Positions 8,021 through 18,487 of a stretch of DNA of 64,000 nucleotides are shown here, piece after piece (position 1 is the first letter of the stretch; every line of letters begins with the position of its first letter). The translations under genes were made by a program, and so were the position numbers. Origin of the DNA: Chryseobacterium sp. 3008163 (GTDB lineage Bacteria > Bacteroidota > Bacteroidia > Flavobacteriales > Weeksellaceae); NCBI RefSeq assembly GCF_003669035.1, contig NZ_CP033070.1, forward strand, positions 3,410,001 to 3,474,000, given 5' to 3'. Below the pieces are notes generated by a model, which was not told the DNA's origin, made no database searches, and was given only the letters and a program-made list of their open reading frames with translations.

Positions 8021-10066
8021 TTATTTGAAATCAGTGTCTTTTGCCTGGTTTACTTCGTAAGATTTTACTTTCATGGTCATGTCCATACCCATTTGGTTGA
8101 TATTGATTGTGTAAGGCATTTTCACACCAGATACATCTTTATAATCAGCAAATGTGGTTGGTACTGTCATATCTTGTCCTTGAGCTTTTACAGTTTCAGT
8201 TTCTCCGGTTTTAAGACCTGTTTTTACACTGTAAAAATAAGCTTTGTCAGCAGTTTTGATTGCGTAAGAATCTTCACCGTTGATTTTCTCAATTCCTGCC
8301 AATTTGTAATCTGCAGATTTAGCAAAAGCTAATTCTTCGAAAAGTTCAGTGTTTTTTAGGTTGTCAGCAATTTCTTCTTTAGTCATTACTACTTTTTGAC
8401 CACCTTGTTCAGAATAACCTGTTTTACCATCAAAAACCTGCTTTTGAACAGTTTGTCCCATCATTGATAATACAGTCAATTCTTTTCCACCTTGTGCTTT
8501 GACTGTTTTGAAATCAATATTTTGTCCTTGTACAGACATTACCGCGTTCATTGTATAAGATGCAACTTTAGCTAAATTAGCTTTTCCGCCGATAGCAGTG
8601 ATGTATTTGTCTACAACAGAAGCTACTGTTACGTTGGCGTCAACTTTTTGAGCAACTGGTTTTGCAACAGGGTTAGCATTTGCATCAAAATATTTTACGG
8701 GATATCCTAATTTCTCCAATCCTTCAGAAATATCAGACGCTTTACCAGCGATGAAAATTCTGCTTTGGTTTGGTAAAATATTCGCTTTTACAGCATTTGA
8801 AACATCAGCAGCAGTTACTTTATCGATTGACTTCAGATAGTTGGTATAGAAATCTGCAGGAAGATTGTTTACCTTTTGGTTTACAGCAAATCTTGCGATT
8901 GTTGCAGGTTGCTCAAGAGCCATGATGAAACTTCCTTTCAATTTAGCTTTAGCGTTAGCCAATTCTTCAGGTTTTACCATAGAAATTCCATTGAGTTCAT
9001 TCATGAATTCTTTAACGGCCTTATCTGTAACTTCATTTCTTACGCTTGCTTCAGCTGAAAAATCAGGAGAATATTTGCTTGCCGTCATGCTTGAGTATGC
9101 ACCATACGTAAAACCGTTTTTCTCACGAAGATTCATGAAAAGTCTGGCTTCACCACCACCACCAAGAATATAGTTGGCAATTGTTGCAGGAAAGTAATTA
9201 GGATCGCTCATCTTCAATGAAGTAAGGTTTCCTACAGAAACTACAGACTGCACAGCAGAAGGTACATCTACCACGTTGATTTCAGTTTTAGCAACATTCG
9301 TAGCTGGTTCAAGAGCTGCAAATTTAGTATCTGCTTTTTTCCAGTTATTGAATGTTTTTTCAACCAAAGGTTTGATCTGATCTAGTTTCACATCACCAAC
9401 GATTACCAAATAAGCATTATCTGGAGCGTAGTATTTTTTGTAAACGTTTTGTACGTCTGCCAATGTGATTTTTTTGATAGATTCTTCTGTCTCAAATTCA
9501 CCTCTGGAAGTGTTTTTTCCGTAAGCCAATGCATTAGAAACTCTTGAAGCAATAGAAGAAGCATTTTTCTCTTCAGATTTTAATCCTTCGATGGTTCTTT
9601 GTTTTGCAGTTTCAATTTCGTCTGCAGAGAATTTAGGATTAATGATGGCATCAGACATCAAAGTCAATACCTGTGGGAAATATTTTGAAAGAGAATTGGC
9701 AGAAGCTCCTGCAGAAGAGAAGTTTAAGCTTGCTCCCAGGTAATCTATTTTCTTGTTAAATTCGTCTTTGCTCAATGTGGTTGTTCCGTTATCAAGCTGG
9801 CTTGCCATGATTTCGCTTACTCCTGCGATGTTCCCTTCGAAGTAAGGTTGTCTGTCCATAGAAAGACTCATGTTTACTCTTGGCAGTTTGTTGTTTTCAA
9901 CTACCATTACTGTTAAACCGTTCTTTAATTGGAAAGTTTTTGGCTGAGCAATGTTGATTGCAGGTGTAGGACCTGCTTTTGGCATTGCATTAAGATCAAT
10001 TTTTTGTGCAGAAAGCATTCCTGTGAATAAAAATGCTACTGCTATATAGGTTAATTGCTTTTTCAT
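8021..10066 (-). CDS. M16 family peptidase-like protein, zinc site lost, with a C-terminal extra domain
   Basis: 681 residues from the ATG at 10066 (MKKQLTYIAVAFLFTGMLSAQ signal peptide); an upstream ATG would only add a non-signal leader. Residues about 40-450 form two M16 halves (LKNGLTVMVVEN, RLFMNLREKNGFTYGAYS). The inverted zincin motif HxxEH is replaced by GVSEIM, so this subunit cannot bind catalytic zinc. It is the expected inactive partner of the adjacent active M16 enzyme, with which it should form a periplasmic heterodimer. Residues about 480-681 are an additional beta-rich region that resembles a LolA/LolB-like lipid-binding fold. It is 53 bases from the upstream M16 gene, in one operon. 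Confidence 0.88.
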   Translation of the reverse strand: MKKQLTYIAVAFLFTGMLSAQKIDLNAMPKAGPTPAINIAQPKTFQLKNGLTVMVVENNKLPRVNMSLSMDRQPYFEGNIAGVSEIMASQLDNGTTTLSKDEFNKKIDYLGASLNFSSAGASANSLSKYFPQVLTLMSDAIINPKFSADEIETAKQRTIEGLKSEEKNASSIASRVSNALAYGKNTSRGEFETEESIKKITLADVQNVYKKYYAPDNAYLVIVGDVKLDQIKPLVEKTFNNWKKADTKFAALEPATNVAKTEINVVDVPSAVQSVVSVGNLTSLKMSDPNYFPATIANYILGGGGEARLFMNLREKNGFTYGAYSSMTASKYSPDFSAEASVRNEVTDKAVKEFMNELNGISMVKPEELANAKAKLKGSFIMALEQPATIARFAVNQKVNNLPADFYTNYLKSIDKVTAADVSNAVKANILPNQSRIFIAGKASDISEGLEKLGYPVKYFDANANPVAKPVAQKVDANVTVASVVDKYITAIGGKANLAKVASYTMNAVMSVQGQNIDFKTVKAQGGKELTVLSMMGQTVQKQVFDGKTGYSEQGGQKVVMTKEEIADNLKNTELFEELAFAKSADYKLAGIEKINGEDSYAIKTADKAYFYSVKTGLKTGETETVKAQGQDMTVPTTFADYKDVSGVKMPYTININQMGMDMTMKVKSYEVNQAKDTDFK

Positions 10067-10118
10067 TTGTAAAAATTTAATTGTAATCATTCTTTTAAAA
10101 CGTAAGGTCTAAAAGAGA

Positions 10119-11432
10119 TTATTTTTTTTCAGGTACGTAATTGATGATTACTCTTTGGTTAGAATTAAGATACTTTTTAGCAGCATTTTGCAAATCTTGC
10201 TTCGTAATAGATTTGTAGATGTCTATTTCTTTGTTGATTAAATTGGTATCTCCCATCAAAACGTGGCTCGTCGCCAATGAAGAAGCAATCCCTTGAATAC
10301 TAGAATTGGTATTCACAAACTGATTCTCATATTGGTTTTGAAGTTTTTGATAATCTTCGTCAGAAATTAAAGTAGTCTGTACTTTTTTAATTTCAGCATC
10401 GATGTCATTCTGTAAAACCTGCTTCGTTGTAGCTCCCATCGGGATTGCAAAAAATGCAAATACACTGTAATCTTCCATACCTTGGTTGAAAGCCGCTACC
10501 TGAAGTGCTTTTTTATCCTGATCTACCAATTTTTTATATAAAACTGAAGATTTACCATTACTTAAATAAGAAGAAAGCATATCTAAAACATAAGCATCTC
10601 TTTCTTTATTACTTGGCGTTCTGTAAGCAAAAATATATGCAGGAAGCTGGATATTTGCATCAGTCGCAGTTACTTCTTTTTCCTTTGTGATAGGCTCATC
10701 TTTAGGGAAGTTTTTAGGGGTTACTTCACCTTTAGGGATGCTTCCGTAATATTCAAGAATCCATTTTTTAGTCTGTTCAGGCTTGATGTCTCCGGCAACG
10801 ACTAAGGTAGCGTTGTTTGGAACATAATATTTTTTATAGAAAGCCTTGAACTCGTCCAGTTTAGCACCGTTCAAATCTTCAATAGAACCAATTACAGATC
10901 CGTGGTACGGGTGATTGGTGAAAAGATTCTGCTGAATGGTGTTGAAAAGATTTCCATAAGGGGAATTATCCATTCTTAATCTTTTCTCTTCTTTTACAAC
11001 CTCTCTCTGGGTATCTACACCAATTTGGTTAATTTCTGCATGACGCAATCTTTCAGCTTCCATCCAAAGACCCAATTGTTCATTGTTTGAAGGGAAAGTT
11101 TCGTAATAATACGTTCTGTCCATGCTTGTGTTAGCATTGTTTTGTCCTCCGTTTGAAGATACGATTTTAAACCATTCTCCTCTTTTGATGTTTGGAGTTC
11201 CTTCAAATAAAAGGTGCTCAAAAAAGTGTGCAAAACCAGTTCTTCCTTTTATTTCGTCTTTACCACCAACGTGATACATTACCGCTGTAGTAACTACGGG
11301 AGCAGTATTATCTTGATGAAGGATTACGTGCATACCGTTTGGTAAATCATACTCTTCGAATTTGATTTGTTGTGCATTCAGCATTACTCCAAAAAAAGCA
11401 GCAGCTGCAACACTAAGAAGTCGTTTTTTCAT
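10119..11432 (-). CDS. M16 family zinc metallopeptidase, active subunit, secreted
   Basis: 437 residues with a signal peptide (MKKRLLSVAAAAFFGVMLNAQ). The start is set at the ATG at 11432, which opens this signal; an ATG 13 codons upstream would bury it. The inverted zinc motif HFFEH (His69, Glu72, His73) is intact, and the third zinc ligand region appears as RLRHAEINQ. M16 peptidases degrade peptides in a clamshell cavity. The gene stands first, followed by the inactive partner, as in many Bacteroidetes. The substrate is unknown. Confidence 0.92.
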   Translation of the reverse strand: MKKRLLSVAAAAFFGVMLNAQQIKFEEYDLPNGMHVILHQDNTAPVVTTAVMYHVGGKDEIKGRTGFAHFFEHLLFEGTPNIKRGEWFKIVSSNGGQNNANTSMDRTYYYETFPSNNEQLGLWMEAERLRHAEINQIGVDTQREVVKEEKRLRMDNSPYGNLFNTIQQNLFTNHPYHGSVIGSIEDLNGAKLDEFKAFYKKYYVPNNATLVVAGDIKPEQTKKWILEYYGSIPKGEVTPKNFPKDEPITKEKEVTATDANIQLPAYIFAYRTPSNKERDAYVLDMLSSYLSNGKSSVLYKKLVDQDKKALQVAAFNQGMEDYSVFAFFAIPMGATTKQVLQNDIDAEIKKVQTTLISDEDYQKLQNQYENQFVNTNSSIQGIASSLATSHVLMGDTNLINKEIDIYKSITKQDLQNAAKKYLNSNQRVIINYVPEKK

Positions 11433-11460
11433 AAATAGAAATTGTTTTGTCAATGAGTGC

Positions 11461-11468
11461 CAAAAATA
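11461..11468 (-). promoter_or_regulatory. -7 box for the M16 operon
   Basis: TATTTTTG on the minus strand, 28 bases before the M16 start. No clear -33 partner. Confidence 0.4.
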
Positions 11469-11562
11469 CATGAATTGTTACAAATTTTTAATAAAATTTT
11501 GTAGTTTTAAAAGTTAGAATATAGATTTGACTCAAATCATATAAATTTCATCATATAAAAAT

Positions 11563-11570
11563 TAAATTTG
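11563..11570 (+). promoter_or_regulatory. -7 box for the histidine kinase operon
   Basis: TAAATTTG, 22 bases before the kinase ATG. The -33 region is not distinct. Confidence 0.4.
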
Positions 11571-11592
11571 AAGCTTATTAAGGCTATCCTCC

Positions 11593-13460
11593 ATGAAAAA
11601 TTTTCTAGAACAAAATGTTTCACCGGAATCATTGATTACACTCTTTAGCCAGGCTCCGGTTGCAATGTGTTTGCTGGTTGGTGATGATTTGATTATACAA
11701 AATGCCAATCCGCAGATTTTAGAATTGTGGGGACGAGATTCATCAGTTATTGGCATGTCTTTGTTTGAAGCTTTGCCAGAAGTAAAATCTCAGGGCTTTG
11801 TAGAAATTTTTGATAATGTCTACAGAGGAGGTGAAGTTTTCAAAGGCGATAGGCTTCCTGTTTTTTAGAAAAATCAGGGATTTTAGAAGAACATTTTTTC
11901 AATTTTATCTATTCTCCAGTTTTCAACGACGAAAAAAAGGTAATCGGAGTAAGTGTTGTAGCAACAGAAATGACCGAACATGTAATCTCCGAAAGAAAAT
12001 TAAAAGAAAGTGAGTACAGATTTGAAGATTTAATTAAAAATTCAGATTATTCCACGGCAATTTATCGTTCAGACGAATTATACATAGAATTAGCGAATGA
12101 TTTAATGCTGAAAACCTGGGGTAAAGATGCTTCAGTCATAGGACTTAAATTAGAAGACGCTTTGCCCGAACTGGAAGGTCAGCCATTTATTGGTATCCTC
12201 AAAGATATTTTTAAAACAGGAATTGCCTACACAGCAACTGAAGATCGGGTAGATTTAGTTGTAGACGGAAAACTTCAGACGTATTATTTTAATTTTTCTT
12301 ACAAACCACTAAAAAATGCTGATGGTGAAGTGTACGCTATTCATAATATGGCGGTTGATGTTACAGATTTGGTGATTGCCCGTGAAGAAATTCAGAAAAG
12401 AGAAGAGAGATTCAGAGACTTGGCAGATTCGATGCCCCAATTTGTCTGGACTTGCGATAAAGATGGTAAAATGACCTACATGAACGAAAATTGGTACAGA
12501 TACACAGGTTTTGATAAAAATGAAGATCCTGCAGAGGGAGTAAAAAGGGTTATTAAAGCCGAGGTTTATGAGCAGGTAGAGGTAGTCTGGGCAGAAAGCT
12601 TGAAAACCGGAAATTCTTTTGAAATGGAATATCAGTTTTTAGATCCTGATAATCCTGAAGTTTATAGATGGTTTTTAGGAAGAGCAGCTCCCGCTTTTGA
12701 TGAAAATGGTGATATCAAACAATGGATCGGTACATTTACCGATATCGATGATTTCAAACAACTGCAGACCCAAAAAGATAATTTCCTTGGAATAGCCAGC
12801 CACGAGCTGAAAACTCCTTTGACGAGTTTAAAAATTTACACTCAATTTATCGAGAAGAATCTCGTTAAAAAAGATGATTTGAAGAACGCTGAAGTTGCCA
12901 GAAAAATGGATGGTCAAATCGATCTGTTGACGGTTTTAATCAGCGATTTACTTGATGTCACCAAAATACAAAACGGTAAAATACAGCTGAATGAATCTGA
13001 GTTTGATTTTGATCTACTCACTGAAGAAATTGTTGCCGAGCAGCAGATGACCTCAAGACACAAAATAATCCTCCATCCATCTCAGATAGGAGCTGTTTAC
13101 GCAGACCGTCACCGCATTTCTCAGGTGATGAGTAATCTGATCAGCAATGCTATAAAATATTCTCCTGATGCAGATCAGGTAATCGTTTCCACAAAATTAA
13201 AAGATAATAAAGTCACTTACAGTGTGAAAGATTTCGGAATTGGTATTCCATCAGATAAACACAAGAAAGTTTTTGAGCAATATTATAGAGTGAGCGGTTC
13301 AAAAGAGCATACTTTTCCGGGACTCGGGCTGGGACTTTATATTTCTTCTGAGATTATTAAAAGGTCTGGTGGTCGCATTTTCTTAGCATCAACAGAAGGA
13401 AAAGGGTCTGATTTTTGCTTCGAAATCCCCAAAAGTAAAAACGTACAACAAAATGCCTAA
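11593..13460 (+). pseudogene. PAS-domain sensor histidine kinase, frameshifted
   Basis: An ATG at 11593 starts a PAS domain (SQAPVAMCLLVGDDLIIQNAN) that stops after 91 residues. One frame over it continues as FLEKSGILEEHFFNFIYSPV and joins the rest. One T is missing from the run at 11861-11866. Repaired length is 622 residues: three PAS domains (about 15-125, 140-260, 270-390), the HisKA H-box SHELKTPL with the phospho-accepting His near 403, then the N box SNAIKYSP, DFGIGIP and GLGLGLYIS of the ATPase. There is no membrane helix, so it is a cytosolic sensor. Its stop overlaps the receiver gene by 8 bases. Confidence 0.9.
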
Positions 13461-13821
13461 CGCAACAAAAGTTTTAGTGGTAGATGACAGTCCTGCAATC
13501 GTAGATTCAATAGAAATGATGCTTGATTTTGAAGGATTTGAGATTGAAAAATTTTATAAAGGCTCAGATATGCTGAAGACATTGAATGCAGATTCTAAAC
13601 CCAATGTGATTTTAATGGATATGTGGCTTTCCGGAGAAGATGGAAGAGATATCTGCAAAGAAATCAAAGCAGATGAAAATTTAAGAGATATTCCTGTACT
13701 TATTATGTCAGCGAGTCGTGGATTGGAGCAGTCTGCCTTAGATGCCGGAGCTGATGCTTTTATTGCAAAACCTTTTGACTTAGGTGATATGGTAGACAGA
13801 CTGAAAACTTACGCTAAATAA
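13453..13821 (+). CDS. Single-domain response regulator
   Basis: 122 residues, receiver domain only: the acidic pair Asp11/Asp12, phospho-acceptor Asp56 in ILMDMWLSG, a conserved serine in MSAS and Lys106 in AKPF are all present. There is no output domain, so it acts by protein contact or as a phosphate carrier. The ATG lies inside the last codons of the histidine kinase (8-base overlap), which identifies its cognate kinase. A terminator follows. Confidence 0.95.
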   Translation: MPNATKVLVVDDSPAIVDSIEMMLDFEGFEIEKFYKGSDMLKTLNADSKPNVILMDMWLSGEDGRDICKEIKADENLRDIPVLIMSASRGLEQSALDAGADAFIAKPFDLGDMVDRLKTYAK

Positions 13822-13841
13822 TTGAATGCTAAAATATATAT

Positions 13842-13870
13842 AAATCAGCGGAATTTTATTTTGCTGATTT
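13842..13870 (+). terminator. Terminator of the kinase-regulator operon
   Basis: Stem AAATCAGC/GCTGATTT with a 13-base loop and a T-rich tail. Confidence 0.8.
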
Positions 13871-13933
13871 TTTTTGTTTAATTTTTTAAAGAAATTATTC
13901 TCAAATTCTAAAACTGAACATTTAAATTCATAA

Positions 13934-13964
13934 TTTGAATTCTCCTTATAATACACTAATTTTG
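13934..13964 (+). promoter_or_regulatory. Canonical promoter of the UvrD/PcrA helicase gene
   Basis: TTTG at 13934-13937, exactly 19 bases, then TAATTTTG at 13957-13964. The predicted transcript start is about 15-20 bases before the ATG at 13988, which also argues against an ATG at 13964. Confidence 0.8.
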
Positions 13965-13987
13965 TGTTCCCAAATTTTTTTTGCTGT

Positions 13988-16318
13988 ATGGATTATCTGA
14001 AAGGACTCAACGAATCACAATATGAAGCCGTTACCACTTTACAAGGACCTCTGATGGTGCTTGCAGGTGCTGGTTCCGGAAAAACGCGTGTATTGACAAT
14101 GCGTATTGCTCATTTGATTACCAATGGTGTAGATCCTTTCAATATTCTGGCATTGACCTTTACCAATAAGGCGGCAAAAGAAATGAAAGAACGTATTGCA
14201 AAAGTGGTGGGACAAAGCAATGCGAGAAGTCTTTGGATGGGAACTTTTCACTCGGTTTTTGCAAGAATTCTGAGAAGTGAAGCGCATTATTTGGGTTATC
14301 CTTCGAACTTTACAATTTACGATCAACAAGATGCTTTGAACGTCATCAGAAAAGTATTGAAAGACATGAATATTGATGCCGATCTATACAAGCCTAAAAA
14401 AGTTCAGTCCAGGATTTCAAATTATAAAAATAACCTGATTACTGTAAAAGCATATTACAACAATCCAGAATTAATGGAAGCTGACGAAAAAGCCAACATG
14501 AAATTCATTGGAAAGATTTATGAGAAATATGTAGAAGCTTGTTATAAAAACGGTTCAATGGATTTTGATGATTTATTGTTGAAAACCAATGAGCTTTTAA
14601 CAAGATTTCCGGAAGTTTTAGCAAAATATCAGGACAGATTCAGATATATTTTGGTCGATGAGTACCAAGATACGAATCACTCTCAATATTTGATTGTGAA
14701 AGCTTTAGCCTCAAAATTTGAAAATATTTGTGTGGTGGGAGACGATGCACAGTCGATTTACTCTTTCCGAGGTGCGAATATTTACAATATTTTAAACTTT
14801 AAAAAAGATTATCCGGACGCAGTAACGGTTTCGTTGGAGCAAAATTACCGTTCGACACAAAATATTGTAAATGCTGCGAATGCAGTGATTGCTAAAAACT
14901 TGCAACAGTTTAAGAAAAATGTTTTCAGTGAAAATGAAGAAGGTGAAAAAATCAAGGTGTACCGTTCGCTTTCTGATGCTGATGAAGCCAATTTCGTAGC
15001 TGGAAATATTTGGGAACTGAGTAACAGAGAACAGAAAAAATTCAGTGATTTTGCGATTTTATACCGTACCAACTCTCAGACAAGAGCTTTTGAAGACTCT
15101 TTGAGAAGAAAAAATATTCCTTATAAAGTGTATGGAGGTTTGTCTTTCTACCAAAGGAAAGAGGTAAAAGATTTGATCGGTTATCTACGTCTTTTGGTGA
15201 ATGAAAATGATTCTGAAGCCTTAATGAGAATCATCAATTATCCAACAAGAGGAATTGGTGAGACTACTCAGAATAAATTAATTGTTTTTGCAGATTCGCA
15301 AAATCTACCGGTGTCTAAAGTTTTAGATAATCTCGGAATATATGCACCACAATTAAAATTTAATAATGGAGTTTTAACTAAGCTGAGTGATTTTTGGTCG
15401 ATGATCAAAGCATTTCAGGTTTTGCTTAAAACTGAGACGGCATACAGCGTTGCAATGGAAGTGGCTAAGCGAAGCGGTTTGATTAAATTTTTAAAGGATG
15501 ATCAGACTCCCGAAGGAATTTCCCGTGTAGAAAACGTGCAGGAATTAATGAACTCGATGCAGGGTTTTATCGAAGAACAGCAACAAATAGAAGATGGAGA
15601 TCCGAGTTTGCCGAATTTCCTTGAAAATATTGCACTTTCTGCCGATACTCAAAGGAAAGATGATAATGAAGACATGGTTTCTCTGATGACCATTCACCTT
15701 TCAAAAGGTCTGGAATTTCCAGTTGTTCATTTGGTTGGATTAGAGGAAAATCTGTTCCCAAGTTTTATGAGTTCGGCAACCCGCGAAGATTTAGAAGAAG
15801 AAAGACGTTTGTTCTATGTTGCGTTGACAAGAGCTGAAAAACAGGCATTTTTCTCGTATGCAGTTTCTCGTTTTCAATGGGGGAAAATTACCGATGCCGA
15901 ACCTTCAAGGTTTTTGAGTGAAGTGGATGAAGAGTACATTGAATTTTTAAATCCGGCGATCGAAAAGAGATTTATAAACAATGCAGGGATTACGTCCAAT
16001 ATTTTTGATGAACATCCTTCAGAAATGAGAAGCTTTAAAAAAGTAGAAAAGAAGACCATCTCTAAAAGCGAAAATGATAAACCTATTGCTGAACCAAGAA
16101 AACTAAAACCTGTAGCCACAGCAAAAATCATTAATCCAAGCGGTGCTTCTTCGCAGGATATTGAGGTTGGTGACAAAGTGAGACATGACCGCTTCGGAAT
16201 TGGTGAAGTGAAATTCTTGGATGGAACTGATCCGCAGAATATCAAAGCAAAAGTGGTTTTCTTACACGAAGGTGAGAAGAACTTGATTTTGAAATATGCT
16301 AAGCTGACAAAGATATAA
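13988..16318 (+). CDS. UvrD/PcrA-type ATP-dependent DNA helicase (superfamily 1)
   Basis: 776 residues from the ATG at 13988. An upstream ATG overlaps the promoter -7 box and is rejected. Motifs in order: LNESQYEAV (Q motif), GAGSGKT (Walker A), LTFTNKAAKEM (Ia), VDEYQDTN (Walker B), VGDDAQSIYSFRGA (III), LEQNYRST (IV), SLMTIHLSKGLEFPVV (V) and EERRLFYVALTRA (VI). The C-terminal tail (IEVGDKVRHDRFGIGEV) is the RNA-polymerase-binding Tudor-like region typical of PcrA/UvrD. It acts in excision repair and removal of recombinase filaments. It stands alone, with its own promoter and a terminator. Confidence 0.95.
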   Translation: MDYLKGLNESQYEAVTTLQGPLMVLAGAGSGKTRVLTMRIAHLITNGVDPFNILALTFTNKAAKEMKERIAKVVGQSNARSLWMGTFHSVFARILRSEAHYLGYPSNFTIYDQQDALNVIRKVLKDMNIDADLYKPKKVQSRISNYKNNLITVKAYYNNPELMEADEKANMKFIGKIYEKYVEACYKNGSMDFDDLLLKTNELLTRFPEVLAKYQDRFRYILVDEYQDTNHSQYLIVKALASKFENICVVGDDAQSIYSFRGANIYNILNFKKDYPDAVTVSLEQNYRSTQNIVNAANAVIAKNLQQFKKNVFSENEEGEKIKVYRSLSDADEANFVAGNIWELSNREQKKFSDFAILYRTNSQTRAFEDSLRRKNIPYKVYGGLSFYQRKEVKDLIGYLRLLVNENDSEALMRIINYPTRGIGETTQNKLIVFADSQNLPVSKVLDNLGIYAPQLKFNNGVLTKLSDFWSMIKAFQVLLKTETAYSVAMEVAKRSGLIKFLKDDQTPEGISRVENVQELMNSMQGFIEEQQQIEDGDPSLPNFLENIALSADTQRKDDNEDMVSLMTIHLSKGLEFPVVHLVGLEENLFPSFMSSATREDLEEERRLFYVALTRAEKQAFFSYAVSRFQWGKITDAEPSRFLSEVDEEYIEFLNPAIEKRFINNAGITSNIFDEHPSEMRSFKKVEKKTISKSENDKPIAEPRKLKPVATAKIINPSGASSQDIEVGDKVRHDRFGIGEVKFLDGTDPQNIKAKVVFLHEGEKNLILKYAKLTKI

Positions 16319-16349
16319 TTAAGAATACTATTTATCATATTGAAATAAT

Positions 16350-16375
16350 AAAGGCGCAATACTCATTGCGCCTTT
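16350..16375. terminator. Bidirectional terminator between the helicase gene and cstA
   Basis: Perfect 10-bp stem AAAGGCGCAA/TTGCGCCTTT with a 6-base loop. Confidence 0.85.
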
Positions 16376-16406
16376 AAATTTTTGGTTCTATTGTTTTAAG
16401 ACATAA

Positions 16407-18248
16407 TTATCTTTCTACTAATTCTTTCACCGTCTCTCCATAGAAATCAGTGTGTGAAGTTTTAACTTGAAGCAGCTGGTACCATTTTCTAAAAGCACCA
16501 ACGAAAACAATGAGCATCAACACCATTGCCACAACCGCTAAAGTCGCCAATAAATACTGCTGTTTTGGAATGTAAATATCCATCACCTGAATGTAGCCTG
16601 CCCAAAATGTAATAATCGCCATAAAAACTCCCGGAATTGCCGAGCAGAGCGCATATTTTCCTCGATTGAGACGAATAAGCATTGTTGTACAGACAATTAA
16701 TCCACAAGCGGCGAGCAACTGATTACTGATTCCGAAGAGTGGCCAGATACTGCTTACGTTTCCGGTGAAAACCAGGTACCCCCAAGCAAATGTAAAGAGC
16801 AAACTGCTGATGATAATTCCAGGCGTCCAGTTTTTATCATTAAATTTAGGAATCACAGAACCCAACATTTCCTGTAGAAAGAATCTTCCGACACGAGTTC
16901 CTGCATCAATGGCTGTTAAAATAAACACCGCTTCAAACATAATCGCAAAGTTGTACCAATACGCCATCAGCTGATCCATATATGGGATTTTATTGAAAAT
17001 ATGCGCCATCCCGACAGCCAGAGAAACGGCACCTCCGGTTCTTCCATGCAAATCAATCCCGATTCTTTCTGAGAAATAATCAATATCAACGCCGTGTAAA
17101 CTTGGATGTGTTGCTAGAAAAGCATCATAGGTATCTTTTGGGGTGTTGATGGCAAAATAATCTCCAGGCATCAAAGTACAAGCGGCAATTAAAGCCATTA
17201 AGGCTACGAAACCTTCTACAAGCATCGCTCCGTAACCTACAAACAGAATTTCTTTTTCTCTGTTCAGCATTTTTGGAGTCGTACCCGTCGCAATTACAGC
17301 GTGAAATCCAGAAATCGCTCCACATGCAATCACAATAAAGATAAAAGGTAATACCGGACCACCAATTACGGGGCCACCACCGTTGATAAATTCAGTTAAA
17401 GCTGGCATTTGAATCGTCGGATGAATCACAATTACACCGATAGCTAACATGATAATCGTTCCGATTTTTAAATAAGTGGAAAGGTAATCTCTCGGTACCA
17501 AAAGCAGCCAAACCGGAAGTACGGAAGCCAAAAATCCATATAAAGGAATCGCAATAGAAATGGTTGTAATGTCCCAAGTAAACATATTGTTCATGGTTTC
17601 ATTCTGCATTAAACTGTGTCCGCCAATAATTCCTGCAATCAATAGAACACCACCAAGAATACTTGCGAAAGTCACTGAGTTTTTTCTGTAACGCATGATC
17701 AATCCCATGATAATCGCAATCGGCATGGTAATAACAACTGTAAACAATGACCAAGAAGCCTCATGCATTGCATTGATACAAGCTAATGATAATCCTGCAA
17801 GCGTTAAAATTAAGATAAATAAAATCGCAAAACCGGCAACAGTTCCGGTAGTTTTGCCAATTTCTTTGGATGCGATGGTCGCTAAACTTTGTCCTTTATG
17901 TCTTACTGATGCAAAAAGTACAACCATATCATGAACTCCACCTCCCAAAACACAGCCAATCAAAATCCAGATAGCGCCCGGAAGATAACCAAATTGTGCT
18001 GCCAATACCGGCCCAACCAATGGTCCAGCCGCAGCAATTGCTGCGAAGTGATGTCCGAAAAGTACATTTTTATTGGTTGCGACGTAATCTTTTCCATCTG
18101 CAAACTCGACTGCTGGGGTTGTGTTTTTGTCATTTAAACGAAGAACTTTGTTCGCTAAATAAATTCCGTAAAAACGGTAAGCAATTGCAAAGATGAGCAG
18201 TGATGTGAACACCAAGGTCAGTGCATTAATTCCATTTAGAAATTCCAT
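16407..18248 (-). CDS. cstA: Carbon starvation protein CstA family transporter
   Basis: 613 residues with about 16 hydrophobic segments. The conserved early block is present: FGHHFAAIAAAGPLVGPVLAA, GGGVHDMVVLF and RHKGQSLA. CstA/BtsT proteins of E. coli take up pyruvate or peptides, so uptake of small carbon compounds is the likely role. The start at 18248 opens directly with a membrane helix. The 240-base gap upstream holds no gene; GGCCAAACGCTTAC near 18311 is a possible regulatory site. Confidence 0.93.
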   Translation of the reverse strand: MEFLNGINALTLVFTSLLIFAIAYRFYGIYLANKVLRLNDKNTTPAVEFADGKDYVATNKNVLFGHHFAAIAAAGPLVGPVLAAQFGYLPGAIWILIGCVLGGGVHDMVVLFASVRHKGQSLATIASKEIGKTTGTVAGFAILFILILTLAGLSLACINAMHEASWSLFTVVITMPIAIIMGLIMRYRKNSVTFASILGGVLLIAGIIGGHSLMQNETMNNMFTWDITTISIAIPLYGFLASVLPVWLLLVPRDYLSTYLKIGTIIMLAIGVIVIHPTIQMPALTEFINGGGPVIGGPVLPFIFIVIACGAISGFHAVIATGTTPKMLNREKEILFVGYGAMLVEGFVALMALIAACTLMPGDYFAINTPKDTYDAFLATHPSLHGVDIDYFSERIGIDLHGRTGGAVSLAVGMAHIFNKIPYMDQLMAYWYNFAIMFEAVFILTAIDAGTRVGRFFLQEMLGSVIPKFNDKNWTPGIIISSLLFTFAWGYLVFTGNVSSIWPLFGISNQLLAACGLIVCTTMLIRLNRGKYALCSAIPGVFMAIITFWAGYIQVMDIYIPKQQYLLATLAVVAMVLMLIVFVGAFRKWYQLLQVKTSHTDFYGETVKELVER

Positions 18249-18487
18249 GTCATTTCGATTTTATATGAGTAAATAATTAGGGTTTTTGCTTATTTATTAT
18301 TAATAATGTAAGCGTTTGGCCAAGGTACTTATTTTCAATATAAAATGAATGGATATATATATCAATTTAGCAAATTTATCGATTTAATTTAATATTATTT
18401 AATTTAAATAAATGATTTACAAATATTTAAATTATTGCTTCTTTTTGAAAAAAGACATTGTTTATAATTTTAATTATATTTGAAATT

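Noticed and set aside
8021..10066. The 8021-10066 protein as an active M16 zinc peptidase
   Set aside because: HxxEH is absent from its N-terminal half, so it is called an inactive partner.
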